From positions 22,825 to 86,824 of the forward strand of contig CAIQOJ010000073.1 in assembly GCA_903873395.1 (NCBI GenBank): a DNA stretch of 64,000 nucleotides, written 5' to 3'. Origin of the DNA: an uncultured Acidimicrobiaceae bacterium (lineage in GTDB: Bacteria > Actinomycetota > Acidimicrobiia > Acidimicrobiales > RAAP-2). This document shows positions 25,058 to 34,171 of the stretch, one piece after another (positions within the stretch are counted from its first letter, which is position 1; each line of letters opens with the position of its first letter). The notes under the pieces were generated by a model. It did not search any database. It saw only the letters and a list, made by a program, of their open reading frames with translations, and was not told the origin of the DNA. Both the position numbers and the translations under genes were made by a program.

Positions 25058-25702
25058 TCATCCACGCGAGTTCGGTGGATCGATGAATGTGGTGAGTGCC
25101 GGCGCAGGGTAGGGGCCAATCCCAGGGCGCCATCCCGCGGCCAGTTTTGCTGGCGCGACCCCATCTTCCGCCCAGATGTGGCATGAACCCAGAGCCCAGG
25201 GGCTACTCGACCCATCAGTCGTTCCGCCCATCAGATCGGCAGCCGTTCCTTGGTCTACAGACTGCGCCCGAGCGGAAGTGACGGCTTGGATGACGACAGG
25301 CCCGAGAGAGCGGGCCAGGTGCTCGAGGTGGGTGCAGCCTCTCGGACCCCCGAAACGAGCTTGGACTTCTCGGGTATAGCCGCGAGTGACACTCAAGCCG
25401 ACGAGACCGGCGAATGCAGCTTCGATCGATGGGCACTCCGCATGAGGGAACGTGGCCATGTGGGCTGACGCTCCCGTGATCACGAGGTCAGCTATTCGAA
25501 CCCGCACGCGCAGTTCAAGGTCGTGCACCGTGGTGATGGCCTTCGAGTCCTGGGCCCACGGCCGTCGATCCACCAGATGACCAATGACGACTAGGTCGTC
25601 GTCCGCCGCATATGCCCGATAGTCGATGGAGCGATGGTGGAGCGGAACCGCCTCGGGCGATGGCGAAGGCACCTCGATGCGACTCTCCCGTTGTTCGCTC
25701 AA
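25058..25702 (-). CDS. DUF2889 protein
   Basis: A 214-residue protein matching the DUF2889 family: RSIDYRAYAADDDLVVIGHLVDRRP, then VHDLELRVRVRIADLVITGASAHMATFPHAEC, and the signature GPRGCTHLEHLARSLGPVVIQA near residues 125-145. The family often neighbours aromatic or steroid catabolic genes, but no activity is known. The start appears to be TTG 25702 with GGAGAGT a few bases upstream. No catabolic operon is visible next to it here. Confidence 0.8.
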   Translation of the reverse strand: MSEQRESRIEVPSPSPEAVPLHHRSIDYRAYAADDDLVVIGHLVDRRPWAQDSKAITTVHDLELRVRVRIADLVITGASAHMATFPHAECPSIEAAFAGLVGLSVTRGYTREVQARFGGPRGCTHLEHLARSLGPVVIQAVTSARAQSVDQGTAADLMGGTTDGSSSPWALGSCHIWAEDGVAPAKLAAGWRPGIGPYPAPALTTFIDPPNSRG

Positions 25703-25905
25703 CAGACTCTCCGGCTTCGTCCCTCACGACTCTCCATGTGTCGATCATTACCCCATGAACGTCCGTCTCCAAATCGGGTTGCTGATCGTCGCGGACCTGT
25801 AGTGACCAGGTGGAATACACGTGCGTAACTACGCCCATGTGGTACCGTTAAAGCCCTGGTTGACGGTGAGATCCGAAGACCCTGACCCTTTGCTCGAGGT
25901 AGAGG

Positions 25906-26451
25906 ATGGTCGAGATGACAGCAGCCCACCGTGTCGGCGGCGGAGCAGTAGTCGGCATCGAAGACGGATTTCGAGGCCCTCAAGTATGTGCCGTAGTTGG
26001 CATCACCTATCGCCAGCTCGATTACTGGGCTCGCACTGGCCTGCTGCGTCCATCGATCGCAGACGCCACGGGAAGCGGTAGCCAACGTAGGTACTCCTAT
26101 GGCGACGTACTCGAGTTGAAGGTGATCAAGCGTCTGCTCGACGCTGGCCTGAAGCTCAAGCAAGCCAGACAGGCCATCGAATGCTTGCGGGGTGAGTTGG
26201 GCGTTGACCTGGCCTCCGCTCAGTTGGTGCTGGTGGACAACCGGTCCGTGCTGGCCACGACCAACGGTGAACTCGTGGACCTGCTCGCTGGCGGTCAGGG
26301 CGTCTTCAACGTGCTTCCGCTCGCTGGGGTGGTGTCTGAACTCGAAGCAGCCATTGTTGAGATCACCAATGCCGCCAAGGCCGCCAATGGCCCCGGACGG
26401 ACCGTGGTGGCTCCCGAAGCCCGAGCCGTCGGCGACTCTCTCGGTCGTTGA
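25906..26451 (+). CDS. ftsR: MerR-family regulator, FtsR-like
   Basis: A 181-residue MerR-type DNA-binding protein. The winged-helix motif is FRGPQVCAVVGITYRQLDYWARTGLLRPS (about residues 22-50), followed by GSGSQRRYSYGDVLELKVIKRLLDAGLKLKQARQAI, typical of the corynebacterial/mycobacterial FtsR (Cg1631, Rv1828) group that controls ftsZ. A coiled dimerisation region follows. Two ATGs (25906 and 25915) are possible. The next gene starts at its stop codon. As in mycobacteria, glycine-cleavage genes are nearby (gcvT, 0.4 kb), which supports the FtsR assignment; the target genes are not in this window. Confidence 0.8.
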   Translation: MVEMTAAHRVGGGAVVGIEDGFRGPQVCAVVGITYRQLDYWARTGLLRPSIADATGSGSQRRYSYGDVLELKVIKRLLDAGLKLKQARQAIECLRGELGVDLASAQLVLVDNRSVLATTNGELVDLLAGGQGVFNVLPLAGVVSELEAAIVEITNAAKAANGPGRTVVAPEARAVGDSLGR

Positions 26452-26843
26452 CCTCCGCGGTCGCTCACATTGGACTGGGGGCTCACGGCACTCACGTCCG
26501 CTTCGCTCACGAGTCCGAGCAGCGTTTCGCTCGAATCCTCGATTTCTATGGGGTCGACTGGGAGTACGAGCCGGTGGAGTTCGCACTGGACTGGGACGAG
26601 TGCGGACAGATCACGTCGGGATTCCGGCCAGATTTCTGGCTTCCGAGCCCAGGGCTGTTCGTGGAAGTCACGACGATGAACCAGCGCCTGGTCACCAAGA
26701 AGAACGGCAAGGTCCGGCGCATGACTGAGCTGTACCCGGACATTCGTGTGACCTTGCTCTATCAGCGCGACACGTTGGCGTTGCTTGCCAAGTACGGCCT
26801 GTCCGGCGGCGGCTTCACCGGCACGAACGCTCGGTCAGCCTGA
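26448..26843 (+). CDS. PD-(D/E)XK-nuclease-like small protein
   Basis: A 131-residue protein starting at a TTG that overlaps the ftsR stop. It has the layout of a minimal PD-(D/E)XK fold: E in HESEQRFARILDFYGVDWEYEP, then the core FRPDFWLPSPGLFVEVT (PD-X10-EV, about residues 64-80) and a Lys/Arg-rich helix KKNGKVRRMTELYPDIRVTLLYQRD. The catalytic lysine is not in the usual (D/E)XK position (EVT), so activity is uncertain. Coupling to the MerR gene suggests a shared role. Assignment is by motif reading only. Confidence 0.6.
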   Translation: MTSAVAHIGLGAHGTHVRFAHESEQRFARILDFYGVDWEYEPVEFALDWDECGQITSGFRPDFWLPSPGLFVEVTTMNQRLVTKKNGKVRRMTELYPDIRVTLLYQRDTLALLAKYGLSGGGFTGTNARSA

Positions 26844-26876
26844 ACGTCGCACCGAGGCGCATGAGTGGTGGGGCAG

Positions 26877-26882
26877 TAGCCT
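26877..26882 (+). promoter_or_regulatory. -10 element TAGCCT of leaderless gcvT
   Basis: TAGCCT ends 6 nt before GTG 26889. There is no room for a 5' leader and therefore no riboswitch at gcvT, in contrast to gcvP. Confidence 0.65.
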
Positions 26883-26888
26883 AGAAGC

Positions 26889-27992
26889 GTGACCGACTCC
26901 TCTCCTGCACCAGGTGACCTCCGCCGAACCGCGCTGTTTGCATCCCATCAAGAGTTGGGTGCCAAGTTGGTGGGTTTCGGCGGGTGGGAGATGCCGCTCG
27001 CCTACGACCAAGGCACCATCGCCGAACACCGATCGTGTCGAACCGACGCGGTGGCCTTTGATGTGAGTCACTTGGGTACAGTCCGCGTCGAAGGCCCTGA
27101 TGCCCTGGGGCGTCTCCAAGGCGTACTGACCAACGATTTGGGCAAGATCGGGCCTGGACGAGCGCAATACACGCATCTGCTTGATGACAACGACGGTTCG
27201 GTGGCCGACGACATCATTGTGTGGTGGGTCTCGGAAGAGGCTTTCGATGTGATGCCGAATGCCTCGAATACTGACCGGGTGGTCGAGGCGATTGGCGGGA
27301 CAGACACCACGGCATCGCGGTGCGTGGTAGCCGTCCAAGGGCCCCATGCCCGTCGCCGCTTGGCGGAGGTGGTGCCAGATGCAGCCAACGTGGCTCGTTT
27401 CGGGGTTCACGAGTTCACATGGCAGGGCGTTGTCTGCATCGTGGCAGGCACGGGATACACCGGTGAGGACGGAGTCGAGTTGGCCGTTCCGGTCGAAGCT
27501 GCTGTCTCGTTGTGGAACGCAGTCCTCGGAGCCGGTGTGGTCCCCGCAGGCCTCGGGGCCCGAGACACCCTCCGCCTCGAGGCCGCCCTTCCACTGCACG
27601 GACACGAACTCGGAGCCGGGATCACTCCGCTCCAAGCCGGGCTGAGTTGGGTGGTCGGCTGGGACAAACCACAGTTCCGTGGACGGGATGCACTCGTGGA
27701 AGAACGGAACCGCGGAGTTGCACGACAACTGATGGGCTTTTCCACCGAAGGTCGCCAACCACCGCGTGAGGGAGCCGAGTTGGTAGTCGACGGCAAGGCC
27801 ATCGGGTCGGTGACCAGCGGGAACTTCTCTCCCATGCTTGGTCACGGCATTGCCCTGGGATTCGTCGACCGTGCCGCCGGTTTGCTCATCGGCGACGACG
27901 TGGAGATGCAGCAGCGGGGGAGGGGCCTCGGCGCTCACGTCACGTCAACGCCGTTCGTGCGTGCCGGCCAGTGGGCCGACTCATCGAACTGA
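26889..27992 (+). CDS. gcvT: Aminomethyltransferase (glycine cleavage T protein)
   Basis: A 367-residue T protein that moves the methylene group from H-protein-bound aminomethyl to tetrahydrofolate. Recognisable blocks are LVGFGGWEMPLAYDQGTIAEHRSCRTDAVAFDVSHLG (about residues 28-64), LTNDLGKIGPGRAQYTHLL, GTGYTGEDGVELAVP and the C-terminal GRDALVEERN and GNFSPMLGHGIALGFV. The P protein is encoded 6.4 kb downstream under a glycine riboswitch; gcvH is not in the window. The Ddn-like gene follows 22 bases later and may be cotranscribed. Confidence 0.94.
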   Translation: MTDSSPAPGDLRRTALFASHQELGAKLVGFGGWEMPLAYDQGTIAEHRSCRTDAVAFDVSHLGTVRVEGPDALGRLQGVLTNDLGKIGPGRAQYTHLLDDNDGSVADDIIVWWVSEEAFDVMPNASNTDRVVEAIGGTDTTASRCVVAVQGPHARRRLAEVVPDAANVARFGVHEFTWQGVVCIVAGTGYTGEDGVELAVPVEAAVSLWNAVLGAGVVPAGLGARDTLRLEAALPLHGHELGAGITPLQAGLSWVVGWDKPQFRGRDALVEERNRGVARQLMGFSTEGRQPPREGAELVVDGKAIGSVTSGNFSPMLGHGIALGFVDRAAGLLIGDDVEMQQRGRGLGAHVTSTPFVRAGQWADSSN

Positions 27993-28014
27993 CTGAGGGG
28001 AGACCACGAGGCTC

Positions 28015-28488
28015 ATGAAGGGCGGCATCTTCACTACTCGATTCGTCGGGCCCTACCTGCGGGCACATCGCTGGATCTACGAGCGTTCAGATGGACGCAT
28101 CGGCAAGCACTCGGGCCGCGTGCCGGCTCTCTTGGTGACGACCACGGGGCGCAAGAGCGGATTGCCACGCACGAACGGACTCACCTACTGCACCGACAGG
28201 GGTGACCTCATCGTGGTCGCCTCCAATGGCGGCAGTGACGCACCCCCAGCATGGCTGCTCAATCTGGAAGCCGATCCCCATGTTTCCGTGCGGGTGGGCA
28301 GGACTGTCCGGGATGCGACTGCTCGGGTGGCTGACGCAGAAGAGCACGCCTTCCTGTGGCCGAAGGTCAACCAGTGCAACCGGGGGATGTCCCGCCTGTT
28401 CCACCCAGGCGTCCGAGGTCGCTACGACGTCTACCAGCGTCATACGTCCCGCCAGATCCCCATCGTGGTCATTCGGCCCGACCGCTGA
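28015..28488 (+). CDS. F420H2-dependent (Ddn-like) nitroreductase/quinone reductase family protein
   Basis: A 157-residue split beta-barrel protein of the deazaflavin-dependent nitroreductase family. The diagnostic stretch is PALLVTTTGRKSGLPRTNGLTYC, followed by VASNGGSDAPPAWLLNLEADPHVSVRVG and the C-terminal YDVYQRHTSRQIPIVVI. Members bind F420H2 (or sometimes heme, biliverdin or FMN) and reduce quinones or nitro compounds, which implies that the organism makes F420. The start ATG follows GAGGGGAGACCACGAGG. It lies downstream of gcvT by 22 bases. Confidence 0.85.
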   Translation: MKGGIFTTRFVGPYLRAHRWIYERSDGRIGKHSGRVPALLVTTTGRKSGLPRTNGLTYCTDRGDLIVVASNGGSDAPPAWLLNLEADPHVSVRVGRTVRDATARVADAEEHAFLWPKVNQCNRGMSRLFHPGVRGRYDVYQRHTSRQIPIVVIRPDR

Positions 28489-28636
28489 ATCCGACCACTG
28501 ATCACCTCAGGTCGTCCCTGGCTCTCCGTGGACGAGTCCCAACGCTGATTCCGACTCATGCGTAGGACCAGTGATGAACGAGGCCGATCTCCCTAGCGTC
28601 GAGTTCAGTGAGACTGACGAGATTGCCCTGGTCGTG

Positions 28637-29536
28637 TCAGCCCGTGGGGGGTTCGGCGGTCAAAGGACTGTGACCCGGCTCTGGAACCGGATCGGTTGTT
28701 GCCGTTGCCAACCAACTGCCAAGGAGGATCATCGGAAAGCCCACCACCATCCCCAAGGTGATCCTTTCGTTGAGCACCACCACGCCCAGCAGAAGGGCAA
28801 CGGCTGGATTGACGTAGGTGATGACCGTGGAGCGAGCGGGGCCGACTTCAACGGTGAGTGCGAAGAAGAGCACGAAGCCGAGTGCGGTACAGAACACGAT
28901 CAAACAGATGACCGAGACCACAGTGGAGGTCGACACTGCTGAGGGAAGGTGGGTCAGCGCATAGGGGGCATAGAGCACCGATGCCATGCCCAGCGAGAAG
29001 GCCACCACGCCGATGCCATCGAGGTCGTCGAGTTTGCGAGCAATGATCAGCGGACCGAGCGCGTAGCCAACGGCAGGAATCAGGACTTCCAGCACGGATC
29101 CCACCTGAGCGCCTCGCACATCGACCCCCACCAATGCCGCCACGCCAGCGAAACCCACGAGAAGTCCAAAGACTCTGCGTCGGTCGAACTTCTCATAGCC
29201 GAGCGTTCGGTAGATGACCGCTCCGGTCAACGGCACAGAAGCAATGAGCAGCCCGGTGAGTGAGCTCGTCAAGTGAATCTCAGCCCGGCTCACGAAGTAC
29301 CAGGGGATGGCGAACTCGATGACGGTGAATACGGCAATCCATCGCCATCGGATGAGCAGGCCGACCAATGCCTTGCGATGCACGGCTAAGGGAAGGAGGA
29401 GCAGTGTCGCAGGCGCAGTGCGAAAGAAGATCAACGTCGCCGGATCGATCTGACGCACGGCAACCCTGATGAACAGGTAGGGCGTGCCCCAGATGATCGA
29501 CATGGCGACAAAAAGCAGCCAACCCCGTCTGGACAT
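28637..29536 (-). CDS. EamA/DMT-family transporter
   Basis: A 299-residue inner-membrane protein with ten hydrophobic helices arranged as two EamA repeats (residues about 5-140 and 150-285). The first opens with SIIWGTPYLFIRVAV and the second contains TVITYVNPAVALLLGVVVLNERI, a standard end of the second repeat. The family exports amino acids, purines or other metabolites; substrate unknown. The class II aldolase gene lies 58 bases upstream in the same direction and may be cotranscribed. Confidence 0.85.
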   Translation of the reverse strand: MSRRGWLLFVAMSIIWGTPYLFIRVAVRQIDPATLIFFRTAPATLLLLPLAVHRKALVGLLIRWRWIAVFTVIEFAIPWYFVSRAEIHLTSSLTGLLIASVPLTGAVIYRTLGYEKFDRRRVFGLLVGFAGVAALVGVDVRGAQVGSVLEVLIPAVGYALGPLIIARKLDDLDGIGVVAFSLGMASVLYAPYALTHLPSAVSTSTVVSVICLIVFCTALGFVLFFALTVEVGPARSTVITYVNPAVALLLGVVVLNERITLGMVVGFPMILLGSWLATATTDPVPEPGHSPLTAEPPTG

Positions 29537-29594
29537 GTGGCGCAGCTCGCTTCAGCGAAGGACGTGGGATCGGGCCTCGACGAGACCCGAAGGA

Positions 29595-30359
29595 TCAGTC
29601 GAGTAGATCGGGTTGCTCTTGCACGATTCTGTCGAAGAGCGGTTGGAAGCTGAACCAACCGGCCATGTGGCTGCCGACCTGTCCGCTGGTTAGCCGCGCC
29701 ATCTCGGGGTCGATGAGCACCGGTGTGCCGGCCGCCTCAGCAAGCAACTGGGCCTGGCATGACCGTTCCATGGTGATGAACCACCAGGCCGCCTCGTCCA
29801 CGGAGTGCCCCACGGTCAAAAGGCCGTGGTTGCGGAGAATGGCCGCCTTGTTGTCCTCCAACGCGTGGGCGATCCGCTTGCCCTCCTCGGTGTCGATGAC
29901 CACGCCGGTGTAGTCGTCGAACAGGGCATGATCGTCATAGAAGGCGCAGACGTCTTGAGTGATGGGATCAAGGAGGCGCCCGAGCGACGACCAGGACTTC
30001 CCGTAGATCGAATGGGCATGAGCGGCTGCTACGACATCGGGGCGAACTGCGTGCACCTGGGAGTGGATGGCGAATGCTGCCACGTTCACCGCTCGGTCAC
30101 CTTCGACGACGGTCCCCTCATGGTTCACCAGCAGCAGGTCGGACACGCTGATGTGGCCGAAGTGCATCCCGAATGGGTTCACCCAGAAATGATCAGGCTT
30201 CTCCGGGTCTCGTGCCGTGATGTGGCCTGCCACCCCTTCGTCGAACCCAAACTTCGAGAACAGGCGAAACGCGGCAGCCAGGCGTTGCTTGCGGTGCAGG
30301 CGCTCATCCTCGGGAGAATCAAAGGCCATGGTTGGCGGCAAGGGCATGATCTCAGACAC
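29595..30359 (-). CDS. Class II aldolase/adducin family protein
   Basis: A 254-residue protein of the class II aldolase/adducin fold. It has the substrate-binding GVAGHITARDPEKPDHFWVNPFG (about residues 42-64), the zinc ligands in AAAHAHSIYGKSWSSLG (His-X-His at about 114-116) and the third His in AILRNHGLLTVG. Members such as fuculose-1-phosphate aldolases use the same triad; many of this exact subtype, often annotated only as aldolase, act on unknown substrates. The GTG start has GAGGAG 5 nt upstream. Confidence 0.85.
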   Translation of the reverse strand: MSEIMPLPPTMAFDSPEDERLHRKQRLAAAFRLFSKFGFDEGVAGHITARDPEKPDHFWVNPFGMHFGHISVSDLLLVNHEGTVVEGDRAVNVAAFAIHSQVHAVRPDVVAAAHAHSIYGKSWSSLGRLLDPITQDVCAFYDDHALFDDYTGVVIDTEEGKRIAHALEDNKAAILRNHGLLTVGHSVDEAAWWFITMERSCQAQLLAEAAGTPVLIDPEMARLTSGQVGSHMAGWFSFQPLFDRIVQEQPDLLD

Positions 30360-30712
30360 GGCATCTCCTCAGTTCTGGGGCGCAGGGACAGACGCGCCTC
30401 AACGTGATCCTACGCCCGCCCCGTACTTCCCTTCCCGTTCTTCAGATCCCCGGACACCAGGTTCTCGATGACCGGCGGGCGCCAGTGACGAAGGCTGGCG
30501 AAGGCTGGACCCTGGCTCTTCTTGAGCAGTCTGGGTGCAATCTGGTTGGGGCGATGTCTGTAGGCAGTCTCGCTGGCTTACCATGCGCCTATCCGCAGAA
30601 CAGCGGAGATGAGGGGCGGGGGTCCAGGGGCGATACGCGCTGATCTCTGGCGTGGGTAGTCCCACCGCACTGAACCCCCTCTTCATCGGGCGCCAGGCGA
30701 TGTCGCCACACT

Positions 30713-30754
30713 GAGCACTACCAAATGAGCACTACCAACTGGGCACTACCAATC
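30713..30754. repeat. Tandem array, three 14-bp units, in a 415-bp gap
   Basis: TGAGCACTACCAAA, TGAGCACTACCAAC and TGGGCACTACCAAT. It sits about 20 bp before the start of the 813-residue secreted protein, so it is part of its promoter or leader. The rest of 30360-30712 holds no convincing gene; a GAAGGCTGGC doublet near 30490 is the only other structure seen. Confidence 0.75.
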
Positions 30755-30774
30755 GAGACGAAAGCAAGGTCGAC

Positions 30775-33216
30775 ATGGACAGTTCAGCATCGACGGGGAG
30801 CTGGCGCCGGGCGAAGGTCTTGGTGGCTGGAGTCCTAGGTCTCTGCACTGTCGCCGCAGCCACGGTGACGGCAACCTCTACGCCCGCTTCGGCCGCAACC
30901 AGTGCGTATACGTATCAGTCCAGCGGCAGTGAGCCAGGCCCGCTGCCGACGACCTTCGACAGCCGTTCGGCCAGTGATGGCTGGGCCGCAGCAGTCAGCT
31001 CGACCCAGGTGTTCAATGTCTCCCACCACGAACCGACGCTACGGGTGGCATGCCACAACCAGAGTGATGGGTCCACATGTTGGTCAGGCGTCAAGACGGT
31101 CGTCTCTGGATCGACCAACTTTGCTACTCCGCTCGGCGCCGGCCTCTATCTGAACCAGACCACCGGCCATCTGTTCGCCTACGTCGTCAGGACGAGCGAT
31201 AAAACCGCTGGCGTCGCCTGCATCGACACCTCCTTGCGCTCAACGGCCACCGGAGCACAGATGTTCTGCGGATTCACCGCCCTGGCGGCCAGCGATGACG
31301 CCTACTATTTGCCACCGGCGACCGCCGGTGCCCCGGTGGTCACCGGGATCAGCGGTCCCGTGCTGGTGGGCACGAAGTGGTATGCCTCGAACCAGTATCC
31401 CGGAAGTTCCACTGGGGACCGCAACAAGTTGCTCTGCTTTGATACCTCCACCATCACCGCCTCGGTTCCTGGAACCAAGTGCGCATCCTCACCGATTGCT
31501 GTGGGTCTAGGTGGGCAGTCGATTGCTTCGTTCGTCCAACCGGTGCCGATCGGTTCGTCGGGAACGTCCGTGTATGTGCAGATCGCCGGAACTACGGCCG
31601 ACCTGCTGACGTGCATCAATACCGCCACCGCTGGCACCTGCACGGGATCTTGGCCCGTCACCGTTGCTTCTCCGGCTGCGAGTAGTGCCATCGGAGGCTC
31701 ACCGATCCCGCTACTCAACACCTCGGGAACGCCGACGGGCATCTGCTTGGCCACGGCATCGACGCCGTGTTACACCTCTGCTGGAGTCGTGACCTCGACG
31801 CCGACGGGCATGGCCAACGTCATCGGGGCACCTCTCGCCGCCGGCACAGATTCTCAACTCGAGCAGGCCACCGGCAACCCTCTCACCCTCGGCACGTCGG
31901 TCTACGTGGCGGTATCGCAGTCGAACAAGGTGTTGTGTTACAACTTCGCCACTTCGGCCTCCTGTGCCAACTTCCCCAAGACACTGTCGGGAATGTTGCT
32001 CCTCTACACGGTCAACCCTGACCCGCTGCGCCCCACCTGTATCTGGGTGAACTCCAATAGCGGCGCCAAGCAAATTCAGAGCTTTGACGCCATCACCGGA
32101 GGTGCCTGCCTCCGAGGTCCGGTGCGCATTCAGACCAACACTGTGGTCAACCCAAATCCCATCTGCACCCCCTCGTCGTTCAGCTCACTCCAGATCACCA
32201 GTCCGGCCAGGGCTGCCTATTCTTCGGCATCGGTTGCCTTCGAAGATGCACTGGGCAACACGCTTCCGGTTCCAGCACAGCCATTGGACAGTTTCGGTTC
32301 GGTGAGCCTGTCCGGTCTCAACCTCCAGTCCCAGACGGCGTACCCCCAGTTCGTCGTCACCTTCTCCGGCCTGGCCACAGTGCCGGCCACGGTGTCGTAC
32401 AAGCTCACCTGGGGTTCCAACGGTTACACCAGCGCGTGCATCTCGAATGGTCAATCGGTGTCGTCGATCCCCGGGTACTGGATGGTGGCTTCCGATGGGG
32501 GCATCTTCAACTACGGGAACGCCGGGTTCTACGGATCGGCGGGAGCCCTCCATCTCAACAAGCCCATCGTGGGCATGGCCTCCCTGCCGTGCCGCTGTGG
32601 GTACTGGCTCGTTGCCTCTGACGGTGGCATCTTCTCCTACGGCTACGCCGGGTTCTACGGCTCGACCGGGGCACTCGCTCTGAACAAGCCCATTGTGGGC
32701 ATGGCGGTCACACCCACGGGCAACGGCTATTGGCTCGTTGCCTCCGACGGCGGGATCTTCGCCTTCGGGGATGCACGTTTCTTCGGCTCCACCGGTGCCA
32801 TCACGCTCAACAAGCCCATCGTGGGCATGGCCGCAACCCAGGATGGTGGTGGCTACTGGCTCGTTGCTTCCGATGGTGGCGTGTTCGCCTACGGCGATGC
32901 CGCCTTCTACGGCTCGACGGGATCGCTCAAGCTCAACAAGCCCATCGTGAGCATGGCATCCAACCCCAACGGCGGTGGCTACTGGATGGTGGCCTCAGAC
33001 GGGGGCATCTTCTCGTTCGGGAATGCCGGGTTCTACGGTTCGGCTGGGTCCTTGAAGCTCAACAAGCCCATCGTGGGCATGGCGCCGACCTTCGACGGCT
33101 TGGGGTACTGGCTAGTGGCCTCGGACGGCGGCATCTTCTCCTACGGGGATGCCGGGTTCGGTGGTTCAGCCGGAGGACTGCATCTCAACAAGCCGATCGT
33201 GGGCATGACGGCCTGA
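30775..33216 (+). CDS. Secreted protein with six C-terminal GYWLVASDGG repeats
   Basis: An 813-residue exported protein. An N-terminal signal peptide (basic start, then VLVAGVLGLCTVAAATVTATS and ASAAT cleavage-like site) leads into a 520-residue region of beta-rich sequence with many paired cysteines (CHNQSDGSTC, LLCFDTST, LLTCINTATAGTC), resembling a beta-propeller. The C-terminus consists of six consecutive 42-residue repeats (GYWLVASDGGIFSYG.AGFYGS....LNKPIVGMA). The second protein of this window with the same repeat starts at 40375. Probably a surface or extracellular protein; ligand unknown. Confidence 0.8.
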   Translation: MDSSASTGSWRRAKVLVAGVLGLCTVAAATVTATSTPASAATSAYTYQSSGSEPGPLPTTFDSRSASDGWAAAVSSTQVFNVSHHEPTLRVACHNQSDGSTCWSGVKTVVSGSTNFATPLGAGLYLNQTTGHLFAYVVRTSDKTAGVACIDTSLRSTATGAQMFCGFTALAASDDAYYLPPATAGAPVVTGISGPVLVGTKWYASNQYPGSSTGDRNKLLCFDTSTITASVPGTKCASSPIAVGLGGQSIASFVQPVPIGSSGTSVYVQIAGTTADLLTCINTATAGTCTGSWPVTVASPAASSAIGGSPIPLLNTSGTPTGICLATASTPCYTSAGVVTSTPTGMANVIGAPLAAGTDSQLEQATGNPLTLGTSVYVAVSQSNKVLCYNFATSASCANFPKTLSGMLLLYTVNPDPLRPTCIWVNSNSGAKQIQSFDAITGGACLRGPVRIQTNTVVNPNPICTPSSFSSLQITSPARAAYSSASVAFEDALGNTLPVPAQPLDSFGSVSLSGLNLQSQTAYPQFVVTFSGLATVPATVSYKLTWGSNGYTSACISNGQSVSSIPGYWMVASDGGIFNYGNAGFYGSAGALHLNKPIVGMASLPCRCGYWLVASDGGIFSYGYAGFYGSTGALALNKPIVGMAVTPTGNGYWLVASDGGIFAFGDARFFGSTGAITLNKPIVGMAATQDGGGYWLVASDGGVFAYGDAAFYGSTGSLKLNKPIVSMASNPNGGGYWMVASDGGIFSFGNAGFYGSAGSLKLNKPIVGMAPTFDGLGYWLVASDGGIFSYGDAGFGGSAGGLHLNKPIVGMTA
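32473..33213 (+). repeat. Six in-frame 126-bp repeats coding the GYWLVASDGG units
   Basis: Repeat period is exactly 126 bp (42 codons), with units starting at 32473, 32599, 32725, 32851, 32977 and 33103. CTCAACAAGCCCATCGTGGG is nearly identical in all units, which means recent duplication or ongoing conversion. Confidence 0.9.
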
Positions 33217-33241
33217 CCAAGCAGGGGCCAGTCGAACGTCA

Positions 33242-33274
33242 GATCCCTGACGAGATCAGATCTCGTCAGGGATC
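33242..33274. terminator. Perfect 15-bp hairpin between convergent genes
   Basis: GATCCCTGACGAGAT, loop CAG, ATCTCGTCAGGGATC. The stop codon and last codons of the minus-strand gene at 33256 are inside the stem. No T-run follows on either strand, so termination is likely but not certain; it may also protect the 3' end of the mRNA. Confidence 0.55.
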
Positions 33275-34086
33275 CAGACGGCCATCTCGATCGAACCAGC
33301 AGCGTTCCGGTTCACCGTTGTGGCGCACGTTGCATGAAACCCAGCAGCGAGGACGGTACCAACCAGTCGTTCTGCTGACCGCTCGAGGTGGCCGATAGCT
33401 AGGCCCTCGATCGACAACACCGTCATCCCGCCCTTGATGGATAACGCTCCGAGCAGGGTGGTTGGGCCATCTGTTGCCAAGCCTCCCAATAGACCTCGAA
33501 CGTCGTCAGGTGCGAACTCCTCGGTCATGACACCAACTGGTTCGAACGCCGGGAGAAACGGTGCCTGAGGTGAGCCGATCTCTGGTCGGCTGAGCATCTT
33601 GAGGACCGTCATCCCGCCCTCGACGTCGAGCTTCGCTCGACACGTGGCGGCCATGTTGAGTCGCCCCAAACGGCTGATGGCCGCTGAGTAGTCGGCGCTG
33701 CGTTCGCCGTCGAATACCGCCACGACGTGGCCACCTAGGGCGACAGTGATCTCGCCACGTAACGGATCATCTGCCAACTGAACGGTGACCATGCCTCCGG
33801 GGATGTCACCGATATCAGCCCCGAGATCGGCAATGTCAACATCGTCACGAACTGCACATGTCCAGGCTGGGGCAGCCTCTCGAAGGGTCGGCCATGCCAA
33901 CCAGGTGGTTGGAGCTGCCTCCCCCTCAATCCGGGCGCTGTCCATGCCGTAACTGTAGATGACACCAAGGTTCGCACCAAGGGGAACTGTTGCGGTCAGA
34001 CCGAACATCGGGGGGCCAAGTACGAGCTCCTCAATGCGTGAAAATCTGCGAATCTGTGGCCAATCCGCTCCCGGCCCTGCATCCAC
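33256..34086 (-). CDS. Conserved-looking protein of unknown function, 276 residues
   Basis: I do not recognise the family. The protein is soluble, acidic and beta-rich, without signal peptide or transmembrane helix, and has two similar segments, each containing the words GGMTVL (KLDVEGGMTVLKML at about residue 154 and LSIKGGMTVLSIEGLAIG at about residue 218), which suggests an internal duplication. The GTG start has no clear ribosome-binding site. It is divergent from the glycine riboswitch and convergent with the secreted repeat protein. Codon use looks normal for the window, so I take it as a real gene. Confidence 0.6.
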   Translation of the reverse strand: MDAGPGADWPQIRRFSRIEELVLGPPMFGLTATVPLGANLGVIYSYGMDSARIEGEAAPTTWLAWPTLREAAPAWTCAVRDDVDIADLGADIGDIPGGMVTVQLADDPLRGEITVALGGHVVAVFDGERSADYSAAISRLGRLNMAATCRAKLDVEGGMTVLKMLSRPEIGSPQAPFLPAFEPVGVMTEEFAPDDVRGLLGGLATDGPTTLLGALSIKGGMTVLSIEGLAIGHLERSAERLVGTVLAAGFHATCATTVNRNAAGSIEMAVWIPDEI

Positions 34087-34171
34087 GAATCAGCCGGAAC
34101 GAGACCTCTCACCGGTTCAACGACGCCCCACCGGTGCTACTCTGAGAGGGACAACATGGTTCGCCGTGTAG

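Noticed and set aside
30360..30774. Possible cyclic-di-AMP or cyclic-di-GMP riboswitch before a secreted protein gene
   Set aside because: I looked for the conserved cores of both classes and did not see them.
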